From contig NZ_KV917375.1 in assembly GCF_002019665.1 (NCBI RefSeq), positions 1,534,390 through 1,598,389 on the forward strand: a stretch of DNA of 64,000 nucleotides. The letters run 5' to 3'. Shown piece by piece: positions 9,707 to 19,479 of this stretch. Position 1 is the first letter of the stretch. Each line of letters begins with the position of its first letter. Origin of the DNA: Sutcliffiella halmapala (lineage in GTDB: Bacteria > Bacillota > Bacilli > Bacillales > Bacillaceae_I). The translations under genes were made by a program, and so were the position numbers. The notes beneath the pieces are model-generated. The model had not been told where the DNA came from. It saw only the letters and a list, made by a program, of their open reading frames with translations, and searched no databases.

Positions 9707-9755
9707 ACACCTAGCCTTCCGCTTTCAAAAAAGCCAGAGGTTGGGTGTATTTTTT
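9707..9755 (+). terminator. Probable terminator after the yqgO-position gene
   Basis: ACACC...GCCT pairs imperfectly with AGGTTGGGTGT and is followed by ATTTTTTA. Confidence 0.6.
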
Positions 9756-9860
9756 ATGAACTTAGAATTGGAGGAGAACTATACATTAAATTAACATGGG
9801 CTTAATATTTCAGCTATATAATTTTCCATAGTAGCAGAATGAATTACTGGAGGGTACATC

Positions 9861-11576
9861 TTGGGGAAAAGGGCTGAAATAAAATTAGGGATTAGAAAAA
9901 TTGTCGGGAATCTTTTAAAAAATAGTAAATTGGGAACCCGCTTGTTTGCACTGTTTGTATCTTTATTAGTCATCTCTATTGTAGTAGTGGGATTAAGTTC
10001 TTATATAAAATCAAAAGAAATGACGATGGAGATGATGGAAAATAGATTAATTAGAGAATCAGAGTTGATGGGTCATATTGCTGAAAATTTAAAATTTCTC
10101 TATATAAGTGATGAAGAGTACTTTATGCAACAGCTTGAAGTGAATATCCGGTCTCAGCAGGAAAAGCTTAAAGTGGATGGTATTACTTCAGAATTTTTCT
10201 ACATAGTGGATCAACATGCAATTCCATTTAAAGTAAGTGAAGATGTTATACCTTCTATCAATGAATCACTTATTAATCAAATTACAGATAGTAAAAGTGG
10301 GGTTATCCATAGCAAAATTGAAGGAGTAGACTATACAATTACATATCAGGAGATGAAGGAGATAAATGGAATATACGTGTTGCTTATTCCTACAAAATCT
10401 TATTTGGGGCCGGTAAACAGTATGGCCTATTTTACTATTTTTATCGTGATAATCAGTGTTCTAATTTGTACACTACTACTTATCCTTTTTGTAAGGACTC
10501 TTACAAAACCTCTCTCCGAACTGAGTGATACGATAAGCCAGGTGCGACAGGGTTCTTTAAATCGGTCAAGTTCTATCAAGACAACATTACCAGAAATACT
10601 CTCATTACAAAATAGCTATAATGCCATGATTGATCAAATGAGATCGATGGTTCATGAATTGAAGGAAACAACAGTTAAGCTAGAAGAAACAGGCGTGGAA
10701 TTGAAAATTTCATCAGAATACTCTCTTGTTTCTAGCCATCAATTGGTTACAGCCATTAATTTAGTGAAACAAGGAGCAGAGCAAACTGCAAGTAGCTCAG
10801 AAAGTAGTGTTACCAGTTTTAATGATATGAAGGATAAGATTGAAGATACATTAGTAAATATGAATATTGTATCCGACAGTTCCGATGCGATGAGCTTATC
10901 TGCAGAGTACGGGGAGAAAACAATAAGTCAGTTAATTACTACGATCCGTACCTTTGAGGAAGACTTCGCTCATTTAAATAAGACCATTATCCATGTGAAG
11001 AATTATTCTTCTTCCATAACTAATCTAGTTGGACTTATCAAAGGGATTACCGAACAAACTAAATTGCTTGCACTTAATGCAACCATTGAAGCAGCTAGAG
11101 CAGGAGAAGCGGGAAGAGGCTTTGCCGTGGTTGCGAATGAAGTACGTAAGCTTGCAGACCAATCATCAAGTGCTGCCGAAGAAATCACGAATTCTATACA
11201 TAAAATGGAAGGTGTTACGATAGGTGCTACTCAAGAGTTTGACCAAATGCTTTCTAAAGTCCAAACAAATCTATCAATGGCTAATGAATCAAAGCTGTCA
11301 TTTGACGAACTAATGCAAGAAATTGCAACTGTGAGTAAGAACTTACAAGGAATGCAGACAACATTACAAGGTTTGGAGTATCTCTTACCAAACTTGGAAC
11401 AATCAGCAGATATGCTGCTTTCTGTATCGCAGGAGACGTCTGCAAGTTCTGATGAAATGCTAGCAGCAAGTGAAAAGCAAATTCAACAAATGGCAGGAAC
11501 GAATAACATTGGCCTTCGACTACATAAACTCTCTACATCCTTATCACAAATCACACAGAGATTTAAAATAGAATAG
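9861..11576 (+). CDS. Methyl-accepting chemotaxis protein
   Basis: 571 residues from TTG 9861 (GGAGGG 6 nt upstream). Membrane helices at about 27-48 and 190-212 flank an extracellular sensor of about 140 residues with a dCache/sCache-like [14 protein letters not shown]...[10 protein letters not shown] pattern. A HAMP linker ([20 protein letters not shown]) follows, then the coiled-coil signalling domain with the conserved hairpin tip [19 protein letters not shown] and [15 protein letters not shown]. Relays a ligand signal to CheA/CheW. Ligand unknown; no other chemotaxis gene nearby. Confidence 0.93.
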   Translation: MGKRAEIKLGIRKIVGNLLKNSKLGTRLFALFVSLLVISIVVVGLSSYIKSKEMTMEMMENRLIRESELMGHIAENLKFLYISDEEYFMQQLEVNIRSQQEKLKVDGITSEFFYIVDQHAIPFKVSEDVIPSINESLINQITDSKSGVIHSKIEGVDYTITYQEMKEINGIYVLLIPTKSYLGPVNSMAYFTIFIVIISVLICTLLLILFVRTLTKPLSELSDTISQVRQGSLNRSSSIKTTLPEILSLQNSYNAMIDQMRSMVHELKETTVKLEETGVELKISSEYSLVSSHQLVTAINLVKQGAEQTASSSESSVTSFNDMKDKIEDTLVNMNIVSDSSDAMSLSAEYGEKTISQLITTIRTFEEDFAHLNKTIIHVKNYSSSITNLVGLIKGITEQTKLLALNATIEAARAGEAGRGFAVVANEVRKLADQSSSAAEEITNSIHKMEGVTIGATQEFDQMLSKVQTNLSMANESKLSFDELMQEIATVSKNLQGMQTTLQGLEYLLPNLEQSADMLLSVSQETSASSDEMLAASEKQIQQMAGTNNIGLRLHKLSTSLSQITQRFKIE

Positions 11577-11607
11577 CTAGCAAGAATAATTCTATACGTA
11601 CCATTCT

Positions 11608-11650
11608 AAAGGGAAGCTACCTTCATATAGTAAGGTAGCTCCCTTTTTGG
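11608..11650 (+). terminator. Terminator after the chemoreceptor gene
   Basis: AAAGGGAAGCTACCTT pairs with AAGGTAGCTCCCTTTTT, with one bulge. Confidence 0.85.
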
Positions 11651-11723
11651 TATTAAAAGCGATAAAAATTTTTACTTTTCATTTCGTACCATATAAAATA
11701 GGAAGTAGTATGGAGGTGCTTCG

Positions 11724-13244
11724 TTGAAACAAGATTCTGTTTTCTGGCAATTGTTGAACAGCATAGTCGTTCAACATCAATATCGAATTATACATATAAC
11801 GCCTGATCAAAAAGAGGTTTGGTTAGAGGGCCTTGAAAATAAACAGGCACCAATCATCCGTGTCTTTCGCTATGACTTAGATTGGAGCAATTGGCTTCAA
11901 CGTGATATGGAGAAAGCCGCTTTCCAAGTGACCAACTTTAAAAAACAATTAAGAAAAAGTAAATTAAGAGCATTAAATGTGTATGTATCATCTTATCCTC
12001 CTGTAGATGATTGGGAGTTTAGAGTGAAGGAACCTTTTATTAAAGATAATGTAGAAGTGAACTCCGTCATCGTACATGGTGGTAATGTTCAAGAGGCATG
12101 TCAACAAATAACTAGTTCGATTGGAAAAGAAATAGAGGTACAAGATGAGGTTGAACTAGATGATTTAGCTTTACAGCAATTAAAACAAACAGTGCTAACC
12201 TCATCGGCAAATCGCATGAAAAAAGAAAGAGAGCTATTTCAAAATGGTAAGCCGTTGTTTACCTACTTTTTTATTGCTCTGCAGTTGTTTTTTTTCTATC
12301 TTTTAGAAACAAATGGGGGCAGTCAAAATTCGGAAACCTTGATAAAGTATGGAGCGAAGTACAATCCCTTAATCTTAGAGGGGGAGTGGTGGAGATTTAT
12401 CACACCAATAATCCTTCATATTGGCGTTCTCCATCTACTACTTAATACGCTTGCACTCTATTATCTCGGAACCGCAGTGGAAAGGATATACGGGAATTTC
12501 CGTTTTCTCCTCATTTATTTGTTCGCAGGATTTTGTGGATCTCTTGCTAGTTTTGTCTTTACCCCTTCGCTTTCAGCAGGTGCATCTGGTGCGATATTTG
12601 GGTGTTTTGGTGCCTTGTTATTTGTTGGAATTGCGTACCCGAAACTATTCCTACGTACAATGGGAACGAATATCTTAGTTCTAATCGGTGTGAACCTTGC
12701 AATTGGTTTTGCTATTCCAGGCATTGATAATGCAGGACATATCGGTGGCTTAATAGGAGGCTTCTTAGCAGCTGCAATTGTGCATCTACCAAAACATATA
12801 AAGCCGCTTCCTCAAATATTAGGATTTATCCTGGCAATATCTCTTACTCTGTATATGTTAGACTACGGCTATCGTAACGATAATCCATTTACTGTACTTA
12901 CTCAAGCTGAGACACTCATCCAGGATGAAGAATATACAGAGGCTTACGATCTGTTATTATCTATGGAAAACCAGCAAGAAAAATATCCAGAAGTACTCTT
13001 TTACCTTTCTTTTATTGATATAAAGCAAGGAAGGCTAGAAGAAGCAGAGCAGCGATTAGTTAAAGTAACCTCGATAAAGCCAGACTTTCATGAAGCACAT
13101 TATAATCTAGCTTTGGTCTATCTAGAAATGGATGAAGTAGAAAAAGCAGCGGCATCGATAAATCGAGCGATAGAAATCGAATCAACAGGCGATAACTATA
13201 TAAATCTTCGAACAGAAATTAATCGACGGCTAGATTCTGACTAA
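11724..13244 (+). CDS. gluP: Rhomboid intramembrane serine protease GluP
   Basis: 506 residues from TTG 11724 (TGGAGG 7 nt upstream). Three parts: a soluble N-terminal domain (about 1-170), a rhomboid core of six to seven helices, and C-terminal TPR-like repeats (about 390-500, LFYLSFIDIKQGRLEEAEQRLV, HYNLALVYLEMDEVEKAAASI). Catalytic dyad Ser288 in GASGAIFG and His339 in NAGHIGG. B. subtilis GluP (YqgP) cleaves the Mg transporter MgtE under Mn/Zn stress together with FtsH; the same role is inferred. Its 3' end overlaps the next, convergent gene by 26 bp. Confidence 0.95.
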   Translation: MKQDSVFWQLLNSIVVQHQYRIIHITPDQKEVWLEGLENKQAPIIRVFRYDLDWSNWLQRDMEKAAFQVTNFKKQLRKSKLRALNVYVSSYPPVDDWEFRVKEPFIKDNVEVNSVIVHGGNVQEACQQITSSIGKEIEVQDEVELDDLALQQLKQTVLTSSANRMKKERELFQNGKPLFTYFFIALQLFFFYLLETNGGSQNSETLIKYGAKYNPLILEGEWWRFITPIILHIGVLHLLLNTLALYYLGTAVERIYGNFRFLLIYLFAGFCGSLASFVFTPSLSAGASGAIFGCFGALLFVGIAYPKLFLRTMGTNILVLIGVNLAIGFAIPGIDNAGHIGGLIGGFLAAAIVHLPKHIKPLPQILGFILAISLTLYMLDYGYRNDNPFTVLTQAETLIQDEEYTEAYDLLLSMENQQEKYPEVLFYLSFIDIKQGRLEEAEQRLVKVTSIKPDFHEAHYNLALVYLEMDEVEKAAASINRAIEIESTGDNYINLRTEINRRLDSD

Positions 13245-14100
13245 GTTTAATTGATTCTCCTTCTCGTGTTTCAATTAAGATAAATAAATGAGAGTAATCT
13301 TTCGCAATTAATATTAATGGCAGGGAACTATCTATTGGTGGGATAGTTGTTCCTGCCGTTGTTTTTATCCCCAAGAAGTATTCCTTATACAAACTCTCCC
13401 ACAACTTTCCTATTATTATCTTGGAGCGAACTTTATCAATTCCTAGCAATCCACTTTCTTGACTATCAATAATCTCTTCAAGTGAATAAAAGTCATAGTT
13501 ATGAACCGGAATATCGAAAAAATCAATGGCTTTTTCCCAATAGTATTCTAATTGCTTTGTCGTAACCTTATCTAATATTTCTTTCCATTCTTTTTGTTCT
13601 TCTGATTTTACTTCTTTAAAAGATTGTAAAGTACTAAAAGAAGAATCAATAATGTATAAGTGATCTTTGCTCATTTTATGGGTACTCGTAATCGTTTCGT
13701 CAGAATGATGAATCTCGCCATGATGAAAGGTGAGTGCGAGAAAGCGACTGCTATCCTTACCAGAATAGGTCGCATACTGCGTTAACTCACTACTATTACC
13801 CTTCCAATCAGATAAAATCGCCTTTAATCGTCCATCTTCAAACAATAAAGAAATATCTTGTCTTAGGTAAACACTATCACTAGTTTGAGACTGTACTTCC
13901 CAATTTACGATATATTTCTCTTTATCCTTGTCATTTAATAAAACTAAATCAGTTTTTGCGATTTTCATTTCTACAGTTGGATCAATAGGGAAAAATATAA
14001 TACTTTCAACTACCTTATTAGAAAAAGCAATAGAAAGAAGACTGTAAGTTAAAAGGGAGAGAATTAGCCCGATTCCAATTATTTTTAGTTTCTTCATCAT
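13219..14100 (-). CDS. Secreted or membrane-anchored protein of unknown function
   Basis: 293 residues with a basic start and one hydrophobic segment (about 6-26), then a soluble extracellular-type domain. No lipobox Cys follows the helix, so it is probably anchored or cleaved by signal peptidase I. Recognisable segments are an internal ITSTHKMSKDHLYIIDSSF and IIGKLWESLYKEYFLGI. I recognise no family. Convergent with gluP and overlapping it by 26 bp with no terminator between. GGAGG precedes the start on the minus strand. Confidence 0.8.
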   Translation of the reverse strand: MMKKLKIIGIGLILSLLTYSLLSIAFSNKVVESIIFFPIDPTVEMKIAKTDLVLLNDKDKEKYIVNWEVQSQTSDSVYLRQDISLLFEDGRLKAILSDWKGNSSELTQYATYSGKDSSRFLALTFHHGEIHHSDETITSTHKMSKDHLYIIDSSFSTLQSFKEVKSEEQKEWKEILDKVTTKQLEYYWEKAIDFFDIPVHNYDFYSLEEIIDSQESGLLGIDKVRSKIIIGKLWESLYKEYFLGIKTTAGTTIPPIDSSLPLILIAKDYSHLFILIETREGESIKLSQNLAVD

Positions 14101-14258
14101 GGTCCTCCAGTAAATAGGCTTGCTATCAACTTATGAGCTTGTCTCTTTTTTTATGAAGAGATTATCTCTGCCATCGTAATAAGTTTTAGGATACTGGTAT
14201 TTTTTTTTCGAATAAGTAAAAAATGTAAAGAGCAAGATGCAACGAGGAGGAGCACACC

Positions 14259-15722
14259 TTGACTTGGAATAAGCCAACGAAAAAGATGACAGGTAATTTT
14301 GATGAAGATATAGGCTATTTAAAAGAAAGACTTGCAGTTGATAAAAGTTTTGACCTTATTTTCCTTGACCTTTATTATGCGGGTAGAAAGGTAGGCTTGT
14401 TTTTAGTAGATGGGTTTGGAAAAGATGAAATCATGCTATTTTTGATGAAATTCCTTTCTGAACTTGAACCAGAACAGTTAGAGGAAAATCCGCTAGAAAA
14501 GTTATTACAAACATATATACCATATGTAGAATTAGAGAAAACAGATGATTTAGAACAGGTTGTGGATCAAGTCTTAGCTGGCCCAACTGCTATCGTAGTT
14601 GAAGGATTACAGGAAGTAATATTGATTGACTCGAGAACCTATCCTGTTCGAGGTCCAGAAGAGCCTGATATGGAGCGAGTGGTGCGTGGCTCAAGGGATG
14701 GATTTGTTGAGACCATTGTATTTAACTGTGCTCTAATTCGACGGAGGGTAAGGGATCGTTCTTTACGAATGGAATACTTGCAAGTAGGCAGACGTTCTAA
14801 AACAGATATTAGCCTCTGTTATTTAGAAGAAATTGCTGACCCTCATATTGTTCAGGAAATAAAACAAGCCTTAGAAAAAATTGACACAGATGGATTGCCG
14901 ATGGCTGAGAAGACTCTTGAAGAGTTTGTTGGGGGACGACATTGGAACCCATATCCAACCGTTCGATATACAGAAAGACCAGACACAGCAGCTGCCCACC
15001 TCTATGAAGGGCATGTCTTAGTTATAGTCGATGGCTCACCAAGTGTCATTATTACACCTTGTACATTTTGGCATCATCTGCAACATGCAGAAGAATATCG
15101 GAATAAACCATTAGTAGGGGCTTATTTAAGATGGGTAAGATTTCTCGCTGTTTGGGCGTCCTTATTTATCTTACCTTTATGGTATTTATTTGCCCAAAAT
15201 CCACAATTATTACCTGGAGTTCTTTCCTATATCGGGCCATCTGAAATAGGAACTGTTCCACTTATTGCGCAAATCCTTATCATCGAAGTGGGAATGGACA
15301 TGTTACGAATGGCCGCAATTCATACACCAACCTCTCTAGGCACGGCACTTGGATTAGTTGCTGCTATCTTAATCGGGGATGTAGCAGTGAAGGTGGGACT
15401 ATTTGTTCCAGAAATTATTCTATACCTAGCAATAGCGGCAATCGGAACATTTTCCACACCAAGTTATGAACTGAGTTTAGCAAATCGACTGTATCGGATA
15501 GCATTGCTTCTGCTCACGGCACTTTTTGGCGTACCCGGTTTTATGATAGGCCTTGTGCTCTTTATCTTAGTACTGTTAGCGATGAAATCTTTCAATGTTC
15601 CATATATGTGGCCATTTATCCCGTTCAACTATCGTGCATTTCGAGATGTCTTAATACGAGCACCAATTCCGTTGAAAAATAGAAGGCCAACTATTTTACA
15701 CCCTGAAGATCCAGACAGATAA
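14259..15722 (+). CDS. spoVAF: Stage V sporulation protein AF (GerA family)
   Basis: 487 residues from TTG 14259 (GAGGAGGAG upstream). Belongs to the GerA/SpoVAF family: an N-terminal soluble domain (about 1-270, with RGSRDGFVETIVFNCALIRRR and FVGGRHWNPYPTVRYTERPDTAAA) and a C-terminal membrane domain of about five helices with APIPL near the end. SpoVAF sits in the spore inner membrane and modulates germination with FigP/YqhR-type partners. In B. subtilis the gene is in the spoVA operon; here it stands alone between gluP and yqgQ. Its length and its N-terminal MTWNKPTKKM opening fit SpoVAF better than GerAA/GerKA. Confidence 0.85.
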   Translation: MTWNKPTKKMTGNFDEDIGYLKERLAVDKSFDLIFLDLYYAGRKVGLFLVDGFGKDEIMLFLMKFLSELEPEQLEENPLEKLLQTYIPYVELEKTDDLEQVVDQVLAGPTAIVVEGLQEVILIDSRTYPVRGPEEPDMERVVRGSRDGFVETIVFNCALIRRRVRDRSLRMEYLQVGRRSKTDISLCYLEEIADPHIVQEIKQALEKIDTDGLPMAEKTLEEFVGGRHWNPYPTVRYTERPDTAAAHLYEGHVLVIVDGSPSVIITPCTFWHHLQHAEEYRNKPLVGAYLRWVRFLAVWASLFILPLWYLFAQNPQLLPGVLSYIGPSEIGTVPLIAQILIIEVGMDMLRMAAIHTPTSLGTALGLVAAILIGDVAVKVGLFVPEIILYLAIAAIGTFSTPSYELSLANRLYRIALLLLTALFGVPGFMIGLVLFILVLLAMKSFNVPYMWPFIPFNYRAFRDVLIRAPIPLKNRRPTILHPEDPDR

Positions 15723-15723
15723 A

Positions 15724-15746
15724 GAGCCGGTAACCCGGCTTTTTGT
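15724..15746 (+). terminator. spoVAF terminator
   Basis: GAGCCGG-TAAC-CCGGCTTTTT directly after the stop codon. Confidence 0.8.
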
Positions 15747-15884
15747 CTTGATAGGGAGTATATCTGTTTGGGTGGAGAAGGCTTACTTTATCATCGCGCA
15801 GTTTATCTTGACGAGAATCACGAATCCTTTATACTAATAAAGAGAATGTCTTTCTATATGTGAAAGGCGAAAAAAGGTGAAAAG

Positions 15885-16074
15885 ATGAAATCGACTTTAG
15901 AAATAAGACAGCTGCTGAAAAACTATGGTACATACATCTATACAGGAGATAAATTAGCTGATTTAGAGCTGATGGAGGACGAGTTAAGAGAATTATATCG
16001 TTCTAACGTTATATTCTTCTAGCTTTCAAGCGGCAATGATTTTACTACGACAAGAAATATCCAAACAAAGATAA
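15885..16074 (+). pseudogene. yqgQ: YqgQ (DUF910) gene with a one-base frameshift
   Basis: ATG 15885 opens MKSTLEIRQLLKNYGTYIYTG, then DLELMEDELRELYRSNVI, a good match to the DUF910/YqgQ helix bundle, but the frame stops at TAG 16020 after 45 residues (the family is about 65-71). The missing C terminus [19 protein letters not shown] is encoded in the next frame from 16015 to TAA 16074. Removing one T near 16014 would restore a normal ~63-residue protein. Either a true inactivating indel or a sequencing/assembly error. It lies directly before glcK, as in B. subtilis. Confidence 0.8.
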
Positions 16075-16090
16075 AGAAAAGGTGAATAGT

Positions 16091-17050
16091 ATGGAGAACA
16101 AATGGTTAGTTGGCGTTGATTTAGGTGGCACCACGATAAAAATGGCCTTTATAAGTCAATATGGTGAAATCGTTCACAAATGGGAAATACGCACAGACAT
16201 TAGCGAAAAGGGAAAGCATATTACAACTGACATCGCAAAGGCGATTGACCACAAATTAAACGAGCTACAAGAGCCGAAATCTAAACTATATGCAATTGGG
16301 ATGGGTGCTCCTGGGCCGGTTAACAAGGCGACAGGTTTAATTTATGAAGCAGTAAATCTAGGGTGGGAAAACTACCCTTTAAAAGATCTATTAGAGGTTG
16401 AAACAGGTTTACCGGTAGTAGTGGACAATGATGCCAACCTTGCAGCAATCGGTGAGATGTGGAAGGGTGCGGGCGACGGATCAAAGGATATCATCTGTGT
16501 CACACTTGGAACTGGTGTAGGTGGTGGAATTATTACTAATGGAGAAATCGTGCACGGTATTAATGGTGCTGGAGGAGAAATTGGGCACATCACGGTAATC
16601 CCTGAAGGTGGAGCTCCTTGTAATTGTGGAAAAACTGGTTGTTTAGAAACGATCGCATCAGCAACAGGTATTGTAAGAACTGCTTTGGAAGAAATTAAGT
16701 TGTATCCAAATAGTCCTCTTGCAAAGATTGCTAAGGGAGAGGGGCTTTCAGCTAAGAAAATCTTTGATCTTGCAAGTGAAGGAGAAGAGGCAGCGACTGC
16801 AATTGTTAATAAAGTAACAGCGCCACTAGGTTTAGTGTTAGCTAACTTAGCAAATGCATTAAACCCCGAAAAAATTGTTATTGGTGGAGGCGTATCTCGA
16901 GCAGGTGAAGCTGTGCTATCTCCGACCCGTCATCATTTTGAGAAGTTTTTATTCCCAAGAACAAAAGTCGGTGTGCAGATAGTAGAAGCGACGCTTGGTA
17001 ATGACGCAGGAGTAATTGGAGCGGCGTATTTAGCGAAAACCAAATTATAA
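16091..17050 (+). CDS. glcK: Glucokinase, ROK family
   Basis: 319 residues. Phosphorylates free cytosolic glucose with ATP. ATG 16091 is preferred (AAGGTG 6 nt upstream) over an in-frame GTG at 16082. Shows the ATP-binding [11 protein letters not shown], the catalytic [30 protein letters not shown], the ROK sugar motif with EIGH, and the zinc-site [17 protein letters not shown]. Follows yqgQ with a short gap as in B. subtilis, so the two are probably one operon. Confidence 0.96.
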   Translation: MENKWLVGVDLGGTTIKMAFISQYGEIVHKWEIRTDISEKGKHITTDIAKAIDHKLNELQEPKSKLYAIGMGAPGPVNKATGLIYEAVNLGWENYPLKDLLEVETGLPVVVDNDANLAAIGEMWKGAGDGSKDIICVTLGTGVGGGIITNGEIVHGINGAGGEIGHITVIPEGGAPCNCGKTGCLETIASATGIVRTALEEIKLYPNSPLAKIAKGEGLSAKKIFDLASEGEEAATAIVNKVTAPLGLVLANLANALNPEKIVIGGGVSRAGEAVLSPTRHHFEKFLFPRTKVGVQIVEATLGNDAGVIGAAYLAKTKL

Positions 17051-17184
17051 TTCGTTTTTTCGTTTAAATTTTTTATCAAACGGGTAAATTGGTAAAAAGA
17101 AGCGGAAACCACTGATATGAAGGCTTCTTTATGGAGTCTTCATTTTTATTTTAAAATTCAGAAAATATAAACTTCGTTATTTGT

Positions 17185-17210
17185 TGAAACTTTTGAGAGT
17201 GTTCAACGTC
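17185..17210 (+). promoter_or_regulatory. ECF-sigma (SigM/SigX/SigW-type) promoter upstream of ltaS
   Basis: TGAAAC, exactly 16 nt, then CGTC followed by TATA: the consensus of B. subtilis extracytoplasmic-function sigma promoters, closest to SigM. It lies 200 nt before the LTA synthase start, in a 360-bp AT-rich gap (17051-17410) that holds nothing else recognisable apart from a weak hairpin after glcK. Cell-wall-stress control of LTA synthase would fit established SigM biology. Confidence 0.65.
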
Positions 17211-17410
17211 TATATATAGAGTAAGTTGAATAGCCTAAATACTACTATTCTATCGATCAGTTATGTTCACAGTATTAATTATCCATTGATTTTTTGTTAA
17301 AAAAGTTTTAAGATATGTCGTAGTCATTTTTTCATAACCTTTAAGTTAGAAAAAAATTATTTAAAATGAATATAGCTTTCCTGTCTTTTGTTTTTAAGGA
17401 GGTAAAAAAG

Positions 17411-19312
17411 ATGAAGCAAGCTTTCAAATCAAAAGTTCCTTTTATCCTAATTGCAGTAGTGTTGCTTTGGATAAAAACGTATATCGTGTATAAAACAAGT
17501 TTCGATATTACAATTGAATCCGTAAAACAAGAATTTATTTTATTTATTAACCCATTAAGCTTTATTTTACTAATAGTAGGTTTATCCCTCTTCTTTAGTG
17601 AAAAAGGGGCAAAACGTTATTTAATTATTACTAGCTTTATCGTTACATTTGTCCTTTATGCAAATGCGGTATACTACCGATTCTTTAATGACTTTATCAC
17701 CATTCCTTTATTGTTCCAAGCTGGTAACATGAGTGACCTTGGTGGAAGTATTACAGAATTAATGCACCCCATTGACCTACTAATGTTTGCAGATGTTGCG
17801 ATATTAATAGTACTTTCTAAATGGACACCATCTTTTGTGAGTTTTGCGACATGGCGTCCAAAAGTTCGTAAATTGTATTTCTTATCGATTGTCGGTATTT
17901 TCTTATTCAACCTTGGATTAGCTGAAACGGAAAGACCCCAATTGTTAACACGTACGTTTGACCGTGAGATCTTAGTGAAAAACTTAGGAACTTATAATTA
18001 TCATGTGTATGATGCGGTATTACAATCGAAAACGCGTGCTCAACGTGCAATGGCGGACGGCAGTGAGTTAGCAGAGATTCAGAACTATATTAATGCTAAC
18101 TACAAAGCTCCTAATGACGATTATTTCGGAGTTGCTGAAGGTAAAAACGTAATTGTTGTAAAGCTCGAGTCTTTACAGAGTTTCGTTATTGATAATGAAA
18201 TCAATGGAGAACCAGTTACACCATTTTTAAATGAAATCAAAAATCAAAGTTATTATTTTAACAATTTCTTTCATCAGACAGGGCAAGGTAAAACATCAGA
18301 TTCTGAGTTTTTATTAGATAATTCCTTATATCCAGTTGGACGTGGGGCAGTATTCTTTACACATGGTACAAATGACTACCATACTGCAACTCCTAATGTA
18401 ATTAAGGAAGAAGGATATAAGCCAGTAGTATTCCATGCAAACAATAAAAGTTTCTGGAATCGTGATGTGATATATGATGCTTTAGGTTATGAAACTTACT
18501 ATGATATCGATAGCTATGATGTAAATGAAGAAAACTCTGTAGGTTGGGGATTAAAGGATGTAGATTTCTTTCAACAATCGATTCCTTATATGCAAGAAAT
18601 AGACCAACCGTTTTATGCAAAATTCATCACATTAACAAACCACTTCCCATTCGTTTTGGATGAAGAAGACAGATTTGTTGATGAGTATGATTCAAATAGT
18701 CGTACTTTAAATCGTTATTTTCCTACAGCGCGTTATTTAGATGAATCAATTAAAATTTTCTTTGAAGAGTTAAAAGCTGCAGGATTATACGAAAATTCCG
18801 TAATTATTATGTATGGTGATCATTATGGTATTTCTGAAACTCATAATGATGCGATGAGCCAATATTTAGGGAAAGAAATTCGTCCTTTCGAAACAGCTCA
18901 GTTACAACGTGTACCAATGATTGTTCATATTCCAGGTGTAACGGATAAGAATCCTAAGGAATTTGATACAATCGGAGGACAAATCGATTTAAAACCAACC
19001 ATTAAGCATTTAATTGGAATGGAAACGAAAAACGATATTCAATTCGGAGAAGACTTATTCTCTGAGGAGCGTAGTAATTTCGTAGTATTCCGAGATGGTG
19101 GCTTTGTAACAGATGAGATACTCTATACAAAAAATGCTTGTTATGACAAAGCAACAGAACAAGAGATCGACCAAGAAGCATGTGATCCTTTTATTGAAAA
19201 AGCCAAGAAAGAATTACAGTACTCCGATAAGATTATTTATGGTGACTTATTGCGATTCTATGATGGTACTTCCATTCAATTGGATGAAACAAAACTGGAT
19301 GAAAATAATTAA
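17411..19312 (+). CDS. yqgS: Lipoteichoic acid synthase (YqgS/LtaS type)
   Basis: 633 residues. Polymerises glycerol phosphate from phosphatidylglycerol onto a glycolipid anchor outside the membrane. ATG 17411 is chosen because AAGGAGG lies 9 nt upstream; ATG 17366 has none. Five N-terminal helices (about 8-190), a linker, then an extracellular sulfatase-fold domain from about 245: [10 protein letters not shown] (Glu metal ligand), [10 protein letters not shown] with catalytic Thr295, NHFPF and YGDHYG (Asp/His metal ligands). Locus position equals B. subtilis yqgS, one of its LtaS paralogues. Monocistronic, with strong terminator and an ECF-type promoter. Confidence 0.95.
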   Translation: MKQAFKSKVPFILIAVVLLWIKTYIVYKTSFDITIESVKQEFILFINPLSFILLIVGLSLFFSEKGAKRYLIITSFIVTFVLYANAVYYRFFNDFITIPLLFQAGNMSDLGGSITELMHPIDLLMFADVAILIVLSKWTPSFVSFATWRPKVRKLYFLSIVGIFLFNLGLAETERPQLLTRTFDREILVKNLGTYNYHVYDAVLQSKTRAQRAMADGSELAEIQNYINANYKAPNDDYFGVAEGKNVIVVKLESLQSFVIDNEINGEPVTPFLNEIKNQSYYFNNFFHQTGQGKTSDSEFLLDNSLYPVGRGAVFFTHGTNDYHTATPNVIKEEGYKPVVFHANNKSFWNRDVIYDALGYETYYDIDSYDVNEENSVGWGLKDVDFFQQSIPYMQEIDQPFYAKFITLTNHFPFVLDEEDRFVDEYDSNSRTLNRYFPTARYLDESIKIFFEELKAAGLYENSVIIMYGDHYGISETHNDAMSQYLGKEIRPFETAQLQRVPMIVHIPGVTDKNPKEFDTIGGQIDLKPTIKHLIGMETKNDIQFGEDLFSEERSNFVVFRDGGFVTDEILYTKNACYDKATEQEIDQEACDPFIEKAKKELQYSDKIIYGDLLRFYDGTSIQLDETKLDENN

Positions 19313-19322
19313 AAGGTTATAA

Positions 19323-19363
19323 AAGGAAGTCCCGCGAAGCTATGCTTCGCGGGACTTCCTTGT
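19323..19363 (+). terminator. ltaS terminator
   Basis: Perfect 18-bp stem starting AAGGAAGTCCCGCG with a TAT loop. Confidence 0.9.
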
Positions 19364-19479
19364 TCATCACGGTAATTCTACAAAAACGGAATGAATTTAA
19401 CGTTCTATGGCCGTCCTTACCCACATAAGGTAATAACAACGTTGGATGTATGGACAATTAGTGGGTGGTGATTTTAACG

